DNA from: Arsenophonus nasoniae DSM 15247
GTDB lineage: Bacteria > Pseudomonadota > Gammaproteobacteria > Enterobacterales > Enterobacteriaceae
Reading direction: 5' to 3'
Length of the DNA: 64,000 nt
NCBI RefSeq assembly: GCF_000429565.1
Contig: NZ_AUCC01000006.1
Location: forward strand, 22,068-86,067
Numbering within the stretch: position 1 is the stretch's first letter; every line of letters begins with the position of its first letter. A model generated the notes under the pieces. It saw only the letters and a program-made list of their open reading frames with translations. It was not told the origin of the DNA and did no database searches. Positions 1-10,125 of the stretch are shown one piece after another. Position numbers and translations under genes: made by a program.

Positions 1-2
1 CT

Positions 3-959
3 TTATTAGTCTTAAATATGCCAATGATATGGTGGGAAAAATATAACTTTTTATTATTAATCACCGCCTTAATACTGTTATTAGTGGTACTGGTTGCCGG
101 AAGCTCAGTTAATGGTGCTTCTCGTTGGATTAATACCGGGATTGTTCGTATACAGCCGGCTGAGGTCGCAAAATTAGCCCTGTTTTGCTATGTCTCCAGT
201 TATTTAGTTAGAAAAACTGATGAAGTACGAACACGATTTTTGGGCTTTATTAAGCCGATGTGCATTCTAATATTGATGGCTATTTTGCTGCTATTGCAAC
301 CTGATTTAGGTACAGTAATTGTATTGGTTGTGACCACTTTAGCATTGCTATTCCTTGCGGGCGCTAGATTAGCGCCGTTTATTATTGGTATTGTTATTTG
401 TGCGGTAGGTGTTATTGGCTTGATTTATTTTGAACCTTATCGTTTACGTCGAATAACCTCTTTTCTCAATCCATGGGCAGATCCTTTTGGCAGCGGCTAT
501 CAATTAACACAATCTTTGATGGCTTTTGGGCGTGGTGAATTATGGGGCCAAGGTTTAGGTAATTCTATTCAAAAATTAGAATATTTGCCTGAAGCACATA
601 CTGATTTTATTTTCTCGGTTTTAGCCGAAGAACTCGGTTATATCGGTGTTGTGTTAGTACTTTTAATGTTATTTTTCGTTGCTTTTCGCAGCATGATGAT
701 TGGCAAACGGGCGTTAGATGCAACGCAACATTTTTCGGGTTATTTAGCTTGTTCAATTGGTATCTGGTTCACTTTCCAAGCATTGGTTAATGTTGGCGCA
801 GCAGCAGGCATGTTACCAACTAAAGGATTGACATTACCGTTAATTAGCTATGGTGGCTCTAGCCTATTAATTATGTTTATTGCCATTGCTATCTTGTTAC
901 GTATCGATTTTGAAACACGCCTTAAGAGAGCGCAAGCATTTGTAAGGAGAACGAAATGA
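3..959 (+). CDS. ftsW: FtsW, septal peptidoglycan glycosyltransferase (5' end outside window)
   Basis: SEDS-family polymerase that extends peptidoglycan from lipid II at the division septum, working with FtsI in the inner membrane. The frame is open to the left edge, so about 100 of the usual ~410 residues lie outside; the in-frame ATG at 18 is internal. Seen: many hydrophobic spans, [32 protein letters not shown] and the C-terminal SYGGSSLL signature. Its stop overlaps the next start as ATGA (956-959), which suggests translational coupling to murG. RodA is a relative, but the position directly before murG in the dcw cluster identifies FtsW. Confidence 0.96.
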   Translation, partial: LLVLNMPMIWWEKYNFLLLITALILLLVVLVAGSSVNGASRWINTGIVRIQPAEVAKLALFCYVSSYLVRKTDEVRTRFLGFIKPMCILILMAILLLLQPDLGTVIVLVVTTLALLFLAGARLAPFIIGIVICAVGVIGLIYFEPYRLRRITSFLNPWADPFGSGYQLTQSLMAFGRGELWGQGLGNSIQKLEYLPEAHTDFIFSVLAEELGYIGVVLVLLMLFFVAFRSMMIGKRALDATQHFSGYLACSIGIWFTFQALVNVGAAAGMLPTKGLTLPLISYGGSSLLIMFIAIAILLRIDFETRLKRAQAFVRRTK

Positions 960-2023
960 GCCAACCAAAACGCCTCATGGTGATGGCAGGTGGTACCGGA
1001 GGACATGTTTTTCCGGGACTGGCGGTGGCTGATTATCTAAAGCAACAAGGCTGGGATGTACGTTGGTTAGGAACTGCTGACCGGATGGAGGCAGATTTAG
1101 TTCCAAAGCACGGCATTGAAATTGAATTTATAAACATTTCAGGTTTACGTGGTAAGGGTATTAAAGCATTGCTGATCGCGCCGTTTAAAATTATTAAAGC
1201 AATAAAGCAGGCAAAAGTGATTATGCAGCGTTATCAACCTGATGTGGTATTAGGTATGGGGGGATATGTTTCTGGCCCAGGCGGCGTGGCTGCATGGTTA
1301 TGTAATATTCCAATTGTACTGCATGAGCAAAATGGGGTAGCAGGCTTAACCAATCGTTGGTTAGCAAAAATTGCCAAGCGTGTTTTACAGGCATTTCCAA
1401 GTGCGTTTCCTAATGCTACGGTAGTCGGAAACCCAGTTCGTGAAGCAGTATTAGCATTACCTGAGCCTGAAGAACGTTTAATTGATCGTGATGGCGCTAT
1501 TCGAATATTAGTGATAGGTGGTAGTCAAGGAGCAAGAGTTTTAAACCAAATATTACCCGAAGTCGCTGCTCAATTAGATGGAAAAGTGACCATTTGGCAT
1601 CAAGCAGGTAAAGGTGCTCAACAAATGACGGAAACTTTATATAAAAAGTTATGCGGTAAATCAGATAATTATAAAGTAACTGAATTTATTGATGATATGG
1701 CGGAGGCTTATGCCTGGGCTGATATCATCATTTGCCGCGCTGGTGCTTTAACGGTTAGTGAGGTCGCTGTTGCCGGCTTACCGGCAATTTTTATTCCTTT
1801 CCAGCATAAAGATCGGCAGCAGTATTGGAATGCATTACCGTTAGAAAAGGCAGGCGCAGCGAAAATTGTTGAGCAGCGGCAATTTTCAACCGATGTGTTG
1901 GTAAAACTTTTAAATCAATGGTCGCGCCCGCAGTTATTAGACATGGCGAAAAAAGCTAGAGCGGCATCAGTTACTGATGCAACTAAACGTGTGGCGGCAG
2001 CCTTAATTGAAGTTGCTAAATGA
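956..2023 (+). CDS. murG: MurG, UDP-GlcNAc:lipid I GlcNAc transferase
   Basis: Adds GlcNAc to lipid I to make lipid II on the cytoplasmic face of the inner membrane (GT28 family, GT-B fold). The 355-residue length equals that of E. coli MurG. Seen: the N-terminal glycine-rich loop [10 protein letters not shown] (residues 12-21), the central [10 protein letters not shown] loop that opens the UDP-GlcNAc-binding half, and [11 protein letters not shown] near residue 265. The start overlaps the ftsW stop by four bases. The reading frame is intact with no unusual residues. Confidence 0.97.
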   Translation: MSQPKRLMVMAGGTGGHVFPGLAVADYLKQQGWDVRWLGTADRMEADLVPKHGIEIEFINISGLRGKGIKALLIAPFKIIKAIKQAKVIMQRYQPDVVLGMGGYVSGPGGVAAWLCNIPIVLHEQNGVAGLTNRWLAKIAKRVLQAFPSAFPNATVVGNPVREAVLALPEPEERLIDRDGAIRILVIGGSQGARVLNQILPEVAAQLDGKVTIWHQAGKGAQQMTETLYKKLCGKSDNYKVTEFIDDMAEAYAWADIIICRAGALTVSEVAVAGLPAIFIPFQHKDRQQYWNALPLEKAGAAKIVEQRQFSTDVLVKLLNQWSRPQLLDMAKKARAASVTDATKRVAAALIEVAK

Positions 2024-2081
2024 AATCGATTTTGCATTGAATAATGTTGAAATCAGCGATAAAAATAGTGAAGAGAATATA

Positions 2082-3560
2082 GTGAATACACAACAATTAG
2101 CCAAATTAAGAGCAACAGTGCCCGAAATGCGTCGGGTTAAGCATATCCATTTTGTTGGCATTGGCGGTGCTGGCATGGGCGGTATTGCTGAAGTATTGGC
2201 TAACGAAGGTTATGAAATTAGTGGGTCTGATTTGTTACCTAATACGGTTACTGAGCAATTAATAGAGCTTGGGGCAAAAATTTATTTTAATCACCGACCA
2301 GAGAATGTCGCAAATGCTTGTGTCGTCGTCGTCTCTACGGCAATTGCGGCGGATAATCCAGAAATTATTGCAGCACGTGAAGCACGTATTCCAGTCATTC
2401 GACGCGCTGAAATGTTGGCAGAATTGATGCGTTTTCGTCATGGGATTGCTATCGCAGGAACTCATGGCAAAACGACTACCACTGCGATGATTGCCAGTAT
2501 TTATGCACAGGCAGGGTTAGACCCGACGTTTATCAATGGTGGACTGGTGAAAGCGGCAGGTGTTCATGCACGTTTAGGTACTAGCCGCTATTTGATTGCC
2601 GAAGCTGATGAGAGTGATGCTTCTTTCTTACATTTACAACCGTTAGTTGCTGTTATAACAAATATCGAAGCAGATCACATGGAAACTTATGATGGTGATT
2701 TTGAGAAATTAAAACAGACCTTCATCAGTTTCTTACATAATCTACCATTTTACGGTCGGGTGGTATTATGTATTGATGATCCGGTGGTGCGTTCGTTGTT
2801 ACCGCAAATAGGTCGTTATATTACCACTTATGGCTTTAGCGATGACGCAGATGTCCGGATTACATCTTACAAGCAACGAGGTAATCAAGGTTTCTTTACT
2901 GTAGCGCGCGAAAACAGAGCCGATTTAGCTTTCATCTTGAATGCACCAGGGCGTCATAATGCATTAAATGCGACTGCGGCCATTGCGGTAGCAACCGAAG
3001 AAGGTATTGATGATAGCGCTATCTTGACGGCGTTAAAAAAATTTCAAGGGACTGGGAGACGTTTTGATTTGTTAGGTAATTTCCCTTTAGCGGATGTTAA
3101 TGGCAAAAAAGGTAGCGTTATGCTGGTGGATGATTATGGTCACCATCCAACAGAAGTTGATGCTACTATTAAAGCAGCAAAAGAAGGATGGCCAAATAAA
3201 CGTATCGTGATGGTTTTTCAACCTCACAGATATACTCGCACGCGTGATTTGTATGATGATTTTGCCAATATTTTAGAGCAGGTCGATGTGTTGTTGATGC
3301 TAGATGTCTATCCGGCAGGAGAGGAACCTATCCCTGGTGCAGATAGTCGATCATTATGTCGGACAATTCGCAATCGAGGCAAATTAGATCCTATTTTTAT
3401 CGCTGAGCATGACCAAATTGGCGAAACCTTAGCAAAAATTATAGAAGATAACGACCTGATACTTATACAGGGAGCTGGAAATATTGGCAAAATAGCACGT
3501 AATTTGGCTGACACAGATTTACGGCCAATGCTAACGAGTAAGGAAAAGTATCATGGCTGA
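2082..3560 (+). CDS. murC: MurC, UDP-N-acetylmuramate-L-alanine ligase
   Basis: Cytoplasmic ATP-dependent ligase that adds L-Ala to UDP-MurNAc, the first peptide step of peptidoglycan synthesis. Seen: the Rossmann loop [12 protein letters not shown] near the N-terminus, the ATP loop GTHGKTTTT starting at residue 126 (Lys130), [12 protein letters not shown], and [10 protein letters not shown] in the C-terminal domain. The frame is open upstream to a TTG-like codon at 2007, but GTG at 2082 gives the family N-terminus ([10 protein letters not shown]), follows an AAGAG ribosome site and yields 492 residues, so it is chosen. The 3' end overlaps ddlB by eight bases. Confidence 0.96.
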   Translation: MNTQQLAKLRATVPEMRRVKHIHFVGIGGAGMGGIAEVLANEGYEISGSDLLPNTVTEQLIELGAKIYFNHRPENVANACVVVVSTAIAADNPEIIAAREARIPVIRRAEMLAELMRFRHGIAIAGTHGKTTTTAMIASIYAQAGLDPTFINGGLVKAAGVHARLGTSRYLIAEADESDASFLHLQPLVAVITNIEADHMETYDGDFEKLKQTFISFLHNLPFYGRVVLCIDDPVVRSLLPQIGRYITTYGFSDDADVRITSYKQRGNQGFFTVARENRADLAFILNAPGRHNALNATAAIAVATEEGIDDSAILTALKKFQGTGRRFDLLGNFPLADVNGKKGSVMLVDDYGHHPTEVDATIKAAKEGWPNKRIVMVFQPHRYTRTRDLYDDFANILEQVDVLLMLDVYPAGEEPIPGADSRSLCRTIRNRGKLDPIFIAEHDQIGETLAKIIEDNDLILIQGAGNIGKIARNLADTDLRPMLTSKEKYHG

Positions 3561-4473
3561 TAAAGTTGCCGTGCTTTTAGGCGGAAATTCAGCCGAAAGA
3601 GAAGTGTCGCTGCAATCTGGCGATGCGGTAGTAAATGGCTTACGTGACGCTGGCATAGCTGCATATCCAGTTGATATTAAAGATTTTGCTGTCATCAAAT
3701 TAAAAGAGGCTGGTTATAATAAAGTTTTTATTGCCTTACATGGACGCGGTGGTGAAGATGGGACAGTACAAGGGGTTTTAGAATTTTTAGGCTTACCCTA
3801 TACCGGGAGTGGGGTTTTAGCTTCATCACTTTCAATGGATAAGTTACGTACTAAACAGTTATGGGCGGGTATAGGTTTGCCGATTGCACCCTATATAGCA
3901 CTGGACAAGCAACAGTTAGCCATGATGTCAGATGAAATGCTTTTTGAGTCTGTTTGTCATTTGGGTTTACCGCTTATTGTAAAACCAAGTCTTGAAGGTT
4001 CAAGCGTTGGTATGAGCAAAGTAACCACTTTGTCTGAATTAAGAATAGCGCTAGAGTTCGCTTTTCGTTATGACAAAGATGTGCTGATTGAGAAATGGCT
4101 AAATGGGCCGGAATATACCGTGGCAATTGTAGGGGAACAGGTATTGCCTTCGATTCGTATTCAACCGGTAGGCGTTTTTTATGATTATGATGCAAAATAT
4201 CTCTCTAATGAGACACAATATTTCTGTCCTAGTGGGTTGAAAGCTGAAGAAGAAGAGCAATTGAATAAATTAGCGCTAGCGGCTTATAAGGCGGTTGGTT
4301 GTGCTGGTTGGGGGCGTGTTGATGTCATGAGAGATAACGATGGTGTTTTTTATTTATTAGAAATTAATACCTCACCGGGAATGACTGGCCATAGTTTGGT
4401 ACCCATGGCTGCGAAACAAGCAGGAATGACTTTTTCACAGTTAGTTAAAAAGATTTTGGAATTGGCGGACTAA
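3553..4473 (+). CDS. ddlB: DdlB, D-alanine-D-alanine ligase
   Basis: ATP-grasp enzyme joining two D-alanines for the peptidoglycan stem peptide. Length 306 residues, the same as E. coli DdlB. Seen: [15 protein letters not shown] at the N-terminus, [12 protein letters not shown], the ATP-grasp segment [14 protein letters not shown], and the C-terminal metal and substrate motif [12 protein letters not shown]. It overlaps murC and is followed after a single base by ftsQ, so it sits in one continuous dcw transcript. The dcw position argues for DdlB rather than DdlA. Confidence 0.96.
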   Translation: MADKVAVLLGGNSAEREVSLQSGDAVVNGLRDAGIAAYPVDIKDFAVIKLKEAGYNKVFIALHGRGGEDGTVQGVLEFLGLPYTGSGVLASSLSMDKLRTKQLWAGIGLPIAPYIALDKQQLAMMSDEMLFESVCHLGLPLIVKPSLEGSSVGMSKVTTLSELRIALEFAFRYDKDVLIEKWLNGPEYTVAIVGEQVLPSIRIQPVGVFYDYDAKYLSNETQYFCPSGLKAEEEEQLNKLALAAYKAVGCAGWGRVDVMRDNDGVFYLLEINTSPGMTGHSLVPMAAKQAGMTFSQLVKKILELAD

Positions 4474-4474
4474 T

Positions 4475-5272
4475 ATGCCGCAGGCATCACTGAACGTTCG
4501 TAATAAAGAGCCTAAAGAGCGTCGGAACGATGGTGGCCGAAGTAATGGTTCTTATTTGGCAGGCATTATTTTCTTCTTAATAGTATTGGGTACTATTATA
4601 GGGAGTGGGTGGATGGTGTTAAATTGGATGAAAGATGCCAATAGATTGCCGATTTCCAAGCTGGTGATCACTGGCGAACGCCATTACACCCGTGACGATA
4701 ATGTTAGAAAAGCAATATTGGCACTGGGTATGCCGGGTACATTTATGACAATTGATGTGAATGCGATCCAGAATCAAATAAAAACCATGCCGTGGATAAG
4801 ACAAGTTACGGTCCGTAAGCAATGGCCTGATGAACTAAAAATTCATCTAGTAGAATATAAACCTTATGCCAAATGGAATGATACTTTTTTTATTAATGCT
4901 GAAGGAACAGTTTTTAGTTTACCAGTGTTACTAAATGTTAAAGGTAATTTCCTGATGTTATATGGTCCACAAGGCAGTCAGCAAGAAGTTTTAGAAATGT
5001 ATCGTGTTATGCAACAGCAACTGGCGCCACATAATTTTAGCATTAAATCAGTATCGATGACTGCACGCCGCGCGTGGCAATTAGTTTTAGCCAATGATAT
5101 TCGATTAAATATTGGTAAACAGGATATTAAAGAGCGATTGAACCGTTTTGTTGAGCTTTATCCACTATTAAAACAAGTTACAGATAAACGTATTGGATAT
5201 ATAGATTTGCGATATGGTAGCGGTGCAGCGGTAGGTTGGTTACCACTTTTAGCCGAATCTACTACACACTGA
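4475..5272 (+). CDS. ftsQ: FtsQ, divisome assembly protein
   Basis: Bitopic inner-membrane protein that bridges early and late divisome components, binding FtsB/FtsL in the periplasm. Seen: a short basic cytoplasmic tail (residues 1-26), one strong membrane span (about 27-52, [19 protein letters not shown]), then a POTRA domain beginning at [13 protein letters not shown] and a beta domain with [14 protein letters not shown] and [10 protein letters not shown]. It has 265 residues, slightly shorter than E. coli FtsQ (276). It starts one base after the ddlB stop. Confidence 0.95.
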   Translation: MPQASLNVRNKEPKERRNDGGRSNGSYLAGIIFFLIVLGTIIGSGWMVLNWMKDANRLPISKLVITGERHYTRDDNVRKAILALGMPGTFMTIDVNAIQNQIKTMPWIRQVTVRKQWPDELKIHLVEYKPYAKWNDTFFINAEGTVFSLPVLLNVKGNFLMLYGPQGSQQEVLEMYRVMQQQLAPHNFSIKSVSMTARRAWQLVLANDIRLNIGKQDIKERLNRFVELYPLLKQVTDKRIGYIDLRYGSGAAVGWLPLLAESTTH

Positions 5273-5321
5273 GTTGAAAGAGTTTGGAACTGCTGATTGA
5301 TCAGATACAGGCAAATTAACG

Positions 5322-6578
5322 ATGATTAAAACGACGGACAGAAAATTAGTAGTTGGTCTTGAAATTGGAACTTCCAAGGTTTCTGCGCTGGTTGGTGAAA
5401 TTTTGCCTGATGGTATGGTAAATATTATTGGTGTCGGCAATTGTCCATCTCGAGGGATGGATAAAGGCGGCGTGAATGATTTGGAATCTGTCGTTAAATG
5501 TGTGCAGCGAGCTATTGATCAAGCTGAATTGATGGCGGATTGCCAAATATCATCGGTTTATCTGGCGCTTTCTGGCAAGCATGTTAGCTGCCAGAATGAA
5601 ATAGGTATGGTACCTATTTCTGAAGATGAAGTTACTCAAGATGACGTAGATAGCGTTGTTCATACAGCTAAATCTGTCCGAGTTCGTGATGAACATAGAA
5701 TTTTACACGTTATTCCACAAGAGTATGCTATTGATTATCAAGAAGGAATTAAAAATCCGGTCGGACTTTCAGGTGTACGTATGCAAACTAAGGTACATCT
5801 AATTACTTGCCATAATGATATGGCCAAAAATATTGTCAAAGCAGTTGAACGCTGTGGTTTAAAAGTAGATCAATTGATTTTTGCCGGTTTAGCGTCAAGT
5901 TATTCCGTTTTAACGGAAGATGAGCGTGAATTGGGGGTATGTGTTGTCGATATTGGCGGTGGAACCATGGATATAGCGGTTTATACTGGCGGTGCACTGC
6001 GTCATACCAAGGTTATACCCTATGCAGGGAATGTCGTGACCAGTGATATTGCCTATGCATTTGGTACCCCTCCCAGCGATGCGGAAACAATAAAAGTTCG
6101 CCATGGTTGCGCATTAGGTACTATTGTTAGTAAAGACGAAAATGTTGAGGTACCCAGTGTAGGTGGTCGGCCGCCAAGAAGTTTACAACGTCAAACATTA
6201 GCTGAAGTAATCGAGCCACGTTACACAGAGTTGCTAAACTTAGTAAATGAAGAGATTTTAAAATTGCAAGAACAATTACGCCAGCAAGGTGTTAAACATC
6301 ATCTGGCGGCGGGTATTGTCTTAACAGGAGGCGGTGCTCAGATTGATGGTCTAGTCGAATGTGCCCAAAGAGTATTTCATACTCAGGTACGCATCGGTAA
6401 GCCATTAAATATAACTGGTTTAACGGACAATGCACAGGAGCCTTATTACTCCACAGCTGTTGGGCTCCTGCATTACGGCAAACAGACTCATTTTGGGAAT
6501 GAAGCCGAAATGGATAAGCGTACATCAGTGAGTAGTTGGTTTCATAAAATCACTAGTTGGCTGAGAAAAGAATTTTAA
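5322..6578 (+). CDS. ftsA: FtsA, actin-like cell division ATPase
   Basis: Actin-fold protein that tethers FtsZ to the inner membrane and recruits later divisome proteins. Seen: the N-terminal phosphate loop VGLEIGTSKVSALVGE, the second phosphate motif CVVDIGGGTMDIAVY near residue 205, the adenosine motif IVLTGGGAQIDG near residue 325, and a C-terminal amphipathic tail (SSWFHKITSWLRKEF) fitting the membrane-targeting sequence. Length 418 residues versus 420 in E. coli. It lies 49 bases after ftsQ and 54 before ftsZ in the usual order. Confidence 0.97.
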   Translation: MIKTTDRKLVVGLEIGTSKVSALVGEILPDGMVNIIGVGNCPSRGMDKGGVNDLESVVKCVQRAIDQAELMADCQISSVYLALSGKHVSCQNEIGMVPISEDEVTQDDVDSVVHTAKSVRVRDEHRILHVIPQEYAIDYQEGIKNPVGLSGVRMQTKVHLITCHNDMAKNIVKAVERCGLKVDQLIFAGLASSYSVLTEDERELGVCVVDIGGGTMDIAVYTGGALRHTKVIPYAGNVVTSDIAYAFGTPPSDAETIKVRHGCALGTIVSKDENVEVPSVGGRPPRSLQRQTLAEVIEPRYTELLNLVNEEILKLQEQLRQQGVKHHLAAGIVLTGGGAQIDGLVECAQRVFHTQVRIGKPLNITGLTDNAQEPYYSTAVGLLHYGKQTHFGNEAEMDKRTSVSSWFHKITSWLRKEF

Positions 6579-6632
6579 TTTTGTAAGAAGCAAATCTTCG
6601 CTTCTATATAAGGCACAAAACGGAGAGAGATT

Positions 6633-7799
6633 ATGTTTGAACCAATGGAATTAACCAATGACGCGGTGATTAAAGTCATCGGCGTTGGCGGTGGCGGTGG
6701 CAATGCCGTTGAACACATGGTGCGTGAACGCATCGAAGGTGTTGAATTCTTTGCTGTTAATACGGATGCTCAGGCATTACGTAAAACAGCAGTAGGACAA
6801 ACTATTCAGATCGGCAATGGTATTACAAAAGGCTTGGGAGCAGGAGCAAATCCTGAAGTTGGTCGTAATGCCGCTGAAGAAGATCGTGAAGCCTTGCGCA
6901 ATGCGCTTGATGGGGCAGACATGGTCTTTATTGCTGCTGGTATGGGTGGTGGTACGGGCACCGGCGCAGCCCCAGTTGTGGCCGAAGTTGCTAAAGAGCT
7001 TGGTATCCTGACGGTAGCAGTTGTGACCAAACCTTTCAACTTTGAAGGTAAAAAACGCATGGCATTTGCTGAAACAGGGATCTCAGAGCTGTCTAAGCAT
7101 GTCGATTCGTTGATTACTATTCCGAATGATAAATTATTAAAAGTGCTAGGGCGAGGTATTTCTTTGCTCGATGCATTCGGTGCTGCCAATGATGTGCTAA
7201 AAGGTGCGGTTCAAGGCATCGCTGAGCTTATCACTCGTCCAGGTTTAATGAATGTGGATTTTGCTGATGTTCGTACCGTCATGTCTGAAATGGGTTATGC
7301 CATGATGGGATCTGGCGTGGCACGAGGTGAAGATCGCGCTGAAGAAGCGGCAGAAATGGCAATTTCTAGCCCCTTATTGGAAGACATTGATTTATCGGGC
7401 GCTCGTGGTGTATTGGTTAATATTACCGCAGGTTTTGATTTACGACTGGATGAATTTGAAACAGTGGGTAATACCATTCGTGCATTTGCATCGGATAATG
7501 CAACGGTTGTTATCGGTACTTCACTAGATCCTGAAATGAATGATGAGTTACGTGTGACCGTGGTTGCCACAGGGATTGGTATGGATAAGCGGCCAGAAAT
7601 CACGTTGGTTACTAACAAAACAGCCCAAAAATCATCGCTAGAGCAGCGTTATCAGCAGATGCAAGGCTCAATGCCTGGCATGACTCCGTTAACGGAAGAA
7701 AAAACGGCTGCTAAAGTGGTGAATGAACAAAATATGCCGTCAAATAAGGAGCCGGACTATCTTGATATTCCAGCTTTTTTAAGAAAACAGGCTGATTAG
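6633..7799 (+). CDS. ftsZ: FtsZ, tubulin-like division GTPase
   Basis: Forms the Z ring that places and organises the septum. Seen: the N-terminal [14 protein letters not shown], the tubulin signature GGGTGTG (residues 105-111), and the conserved C-terminal peptide [14 protein letters not shown] (375-388), which in E. coli binds FtsA and ZipA. Length 388 residues. A GGAGAG ribosome site precedes the ATG. The large open frames on the opposite strand here are shadows of the GC-richer third codon positions. It is the last division gene before lpxC. Confidence 0.98.
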   Translation: MFEPMELTNDAVIKVIGVGGGGGNAVEHMVRERIEGVEFFAVNTDAQALRKTAVGQTIQIGNGITKGLGAGANPEVGRNAAEEDREALRNALDGADMVFIAAGMGGGTGTGAAPVVAEVAKELGILTVAVVTKPFNFEGKKRMAFAETGISELSKHVDSLITIPNDKLLKVLGRGISLLDAFGAANDVLKGAVQGIAELITRPGLMNVDFADVRTVMSEMGYAMMGSGVARGEDRAEEAAEMAISSPLLEDIDLSGARGVLVNITAGFDLRLDEFETVGNTIRAFASDNATVVIGTSLDPEMNDELRVTVVATGIGMDKRPEITLVTNKTAQKSSLEQRYQQMQGSMPGMTPLTEEKTAAKVVNEQNMPSNKEPDYLDIPAFLRKQAD

Positions 7800-7810
7800 T
7801 TAACAATTGA

Positions 7811-7838
7811 TTGGTTTCTCTGCTTTTTGTGCTAAAAT
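7811..7838 (+). promoter_or_regulatory. candidate sigma70 promoter for lpxC
   Basis: TTGGTT at 7811-7816 and TAAAAT at 7833-7838 are separated by 16 bases, 85 bases before the lpxC start and just upstream of a 27-bp tandem repeat. Consensus match is moderate. Independent transcription of lpxC from the end of the dcw cluster is known in E. coli; here it is inferred. Confidence 0.35.
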
Positions 7839-7852
7839 ATCTTGCTAATCCT

Positions 7853-7906
7853 GGAATGAGGGTTAGCAAGACAGTTAACGGAATGAGGGTTAGCAAGACA
7901 GTTAAC
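7853..7906 (+). repeat. perfect 27-bp tandem duplication in the lpxC leader
   Basis: Two identical 27-base units lie back to back at 7853-7879 and 7880-7906, beginning GGAATGAGGG and ending in GTTAAC. The first unit also takes part in an inverted repeat: CTTGCTAA at 7841-7848 pairs with TTAGCAAG at 7863-7870. The duplication sits between the candidate promoter and the lpxC ribosome site, so it changes the untranslated leader. Confidence 0.9.
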
Positions 7907-7922
7907 GATGTGAGAAAAAACG

Positions 7923-8840
7923 ATGATCAAACAAAGGACACTAAAACGTATTGTTCAAGCGACGGGCGTCGGTTTACATACCGGCAAGAAAGTCACTTTA
8001 TCATTGCGTCCAGCACCGGCAAATACCGGGGTCATCTACCGCCGTACAGATTTAAATCCACCGGTTGATTTCCCGGCTGAGGCAAAATCGGTACGTGATA
8101 CCATGCTATGCACCTGCTTGGTCAATGAAGATGATGTACGTATTTCAACGGTAGAACATCTGAATGCTGCATTAGCAGGGCTAGGAATTGACAATATTAT
8201 CATTGAGGTAGATGCACCTGAAATCCCAATAATGGATGGAAGTGCTGCACCTTTTGTATTTTTATTGTTAGATGCAGGCATTGAAGAGTTAAACAGCGCC
8301 AAGAAATTTCTTCGTATTAAAGAAAATGTCCGAGTTACAGATGGTGATAAATGGGCTGAGTTAGCGCCTTATAACGGATTTAGCTTAGATTTCACTATCG
8401 ATTTCAATCATCCTGCTATTAATAGTAGTACTCAACGTTATAAACTAGATTTTTCGGCCAAATCTTTTGTTAGAGATATTAGCCGTGCGCGTACCTTTGG
8501 CTTCATGCGTGATATTGAATACTTACAATCTAAAGGCTTATGTTTAGGCGGCAGCTTTGATTGTGCGATTGTTGTTGATGATTATCGCGTACTAAATGAA
8601 GATGGTTTGCGTTTTGAGGATGAATTTGTGCGTCATAAAACGCTAGATGCTATTGGTGATTTATTTATGTGTGGACATAATATTGTTGGTGCTTTCACCG
8701 CGTATAAATCAGGCCATGCATTGAATAATAAATTATTGCAAGCTGTTTTAGCAGCTGAATCTGCTTGGGATATGGTGACGTTCGAAGATGAATCTGAAAT
8801 GCCTGTCGCATTTAAAACACCTTCGACAATAATAATCTGA
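7923..8840 (+). CDS. lpxC: LpxC, UDP-3-O-acyl-GlcNAc deacetylase
   Basis: Zinc hydrolase for the committed step of lipid A synthesis. Length 305 residues as in E. coli. Seen: His79 in the [14 protein letters not shown] motif and the His238/Asp242 pair in HKTLDAIGD, both at the same numbering as E. coli LpxC, so the zinc site and catalytic base are intact. The C-terminal tail [19 protein letters not shown] is of the degron type through which FtsH controls LpxC in E. coli. Its presence implies the organism still makes lipid A. Confidence 0.97.
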   Translation: MIKQRTLKRIVQATGVGLHTGKKVTLSLRPAPANTGVIYRRTDLNPPVDFPAEAKSVRDTMLCTCLVNEDDVRISTVEHLNAALAGLGIDNIIIEVDAPEIPIMDGSAAPFVFLLLDAGIEELNSAKKFLRIKENVRVTDGDKWAELAPYNGFSLDFTIDFNHPAINSSTQRYKLDFSAKSFVRDISRARTFGFMRDIEYLQSKGLCLGGSFDCAIVVDDYRVLNEDGLRFEDEFVRHKTLDAIGDLFMCGHNIVGAFTAYKSGHALNNKLLQAVLAAESAWDMVTFEDESEMPVAFKTPSTIII

Positions 8841-8933
8841 GATATATTATTTTAAGCAGGATATTCTATCTATGGTACATCAGTGGATTATTCTCGCTCT
8901 TACATTACTTTCGTTGATGTTTTTTACTCAAAA

Positions 8934-9452
8934 TTAATCTTTATTGCTAGTTGCTTTGGTACTCTCTCCGGCCAATGCAGCTAGTCGCTCTAATTTTTCC
9001 TTTAGCTTTTTTGGACTTCTTTTTGCCAGGTTACGTATTGTCTTTGCACTCTCTTTGCTTAGTTTGCTTATTATCTGTTTTGATGGTTTTATAGCTATTT
9101 GATGAATTGATAAGCAATTTTTTAAATTTTTAGATGATAATGATGGATTAATCATTATGTTGATTGAAGATAAAGATGGTAAAATAGTGTTACGTAATGT
9201 TGAAAGTAGCGTAGGAAGTTCATAGCTTAATCGTGCTTTTCGGCTAGCATTGGTAACTTCTAGAATAAGAATATGTTGACGATAATTAGCGACTCGACAC
9301 CAAGCCTTTAATTCGATAGGAAGTAGGCTGATAACAGTATTATTGAGTTTAATTAATGCCTGCGCGCGCTGTTGAATGGTTTGTAAGGTATTTGAATCAT
9401 GGTTGTTTTCTTTTAACAAAATATTTAAAGATTGGGGATAACTATCGCGCAT
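8934..9452 (-). CDS. DciA-like DUF721 protein
   Basis: A DUF721-family protein of 172 residues on the opposite strand from its neighbours. The family block is seen in residues 35-90 (LNNTVISLLPIELKAWCRVA followed by the ILILEV and LSYELPTLL segments). The C-terminal half is basic and lysine-rich (KRSPKKLKEKLERLAAL). DUF721 proteins of the DciA type load the replicative helicase DnaB in bacteria lacking DnaC/DnaI; a DUF721 gene beside secA is a recurrent arrangement in gammaproteobacteria. A GGAG site precedes the ATG. Only 35 bases separate it from the divergent secM. Whether it still works in helicase loading here cannot be told. Confidence 0.7.
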   Translation of the reverse strand: MRDSYPQSLNILLKENNHDSNTLQTIQQRAQALIKLNNTVISLLPIELKAWCRVANYRQHILILEVTNASRKARLSYELPTLLSTLRNTILPSLSSINIMINPSLSSKNLKNCLSIHQIAIKPSKQIISKLSKESAKTIRNLAKRSPKKLKEKLERLAALAGESTKATSNKD

Positions 9453-9487
9453 TTTTTTACTCCAATTCTTATATTATATGATATTCA

Positions 9488-9991
9488 ATGAATATATTAG
9501 ATCTTTGGCGACATTTTGGTAAACGATATTTTTGGCCGCACTTGTTATTAGGTATTGTAACGGCCAGTATTGGTATACCTACAACTTTGGCAAAAGTGAC
9601 TGAAAATATGTCACATACTAGCCAATTATTACCAAATTATCAGCAAAATTTAGCATTAGATCATCTACAAGCAGTCAGTAAATATCGTATTTTTTATAAT
9701 TGTGGCGCAAATTATTGGCATCAGCATGCTTTACGAAATATGATCCGCCAACTGACTTTTGTTTTCTCAGCTTATGAGACACAAAAGCAATTGGCGGCCA
9801 ATTTAAGCGTGCGTAAAAAATCAATTTCGCTTTATAATATGCTTGACACTCTTTACTCTATGGTTAATTTGAGTGTTTTTTATCCTAATGAGCAAAATTT
9901 TACCAATTCATTAACACAATCTTCTTATCACATTGCCTACCAAACTGCGCTATGGGTTGCTTGGGGTCAGGGTATTCGAGCCGGACCGTAA
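9488..9991 (+). CDS. secM: SecM, secretion monitor arrest peptide
   Basis: Periplasm-targeted regulator whose own translation stalls when secretion is slow, exposing the secA ribosome site downstream. It has 167 residues. Seen: a basic N-terminus (MNILDLWRHFGKRYF) with a hydrophobic signal core, and at the extreme C-terminus the arrest sequence YQTALWVAWGQGIRAGP. Compared with E. coli FxxxxWIxxxxGIRAGP, the tryptophan and GIRAGP are kept, Phe is Tyr and Ile after Trp is Val. It is placed directly before secA. No strong ribosome site is visible before the ATG. Confidence 0.93.
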   Translation: MNILDLWRHFGKRYFWPHLLLGIVTASIGIPTTLAKVTENMSHTSQLLPNYQQNLALDHLQAVSKYRIFYNCGANYWHQHALRNMIRQLTFVFSAYETQKQLAANLSVRKKSISLYNMLDTLYSMVNLSVFYPNEQNFTNSLTQSSYHIAYQTALWVAWGQGIRAGP

Positions 9992-10027
9992 CAAAAATTT
10001 CATAGACTTTTCGTTGATTCTTATAGC

Positions 10028-10106
10028 AACCATTGTTCAACTAAATATATTAATTATATTGGTTGAAACCAGATAATATAGGCGGATTTTAATAACAGCA
10101 CCGCCT
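10028..10106 (+). promoter_or_regulatory. secM-secA leader hairpins controlling secA translation
   Basis: Between secM and secA, CAACC (10028-10032) can pair with GGTTG (10061-10065), and AGGCGG (10080-10085) with CCGCCT (10101-10106) across a 15-base loop, ending 19 bases before the secA ATG. In E. coli an equivalent stem hides the secA ribosome site until SecM stalls. Pairings are seen; function is by analogy. Confidence 0.6.
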
Positions 10107-10125
10107 GAATTGAGAAAAAATATTT

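Noticed and set aside
6806..7189. 127-codon minus-strand frame and similar frames across ftsZ
   Set aside because: Shadow of ftsZ codon bias; no start signal or family match.
8872..8937. 21-codon hydrophobic frame (MVHQWIILALTLLSLMFFTQ...) after lpxC
   Set aside because: Ribosome site is distant and weak, length is tiny, and it overlaps the end of the opposite gene; no support beyond an open frame.
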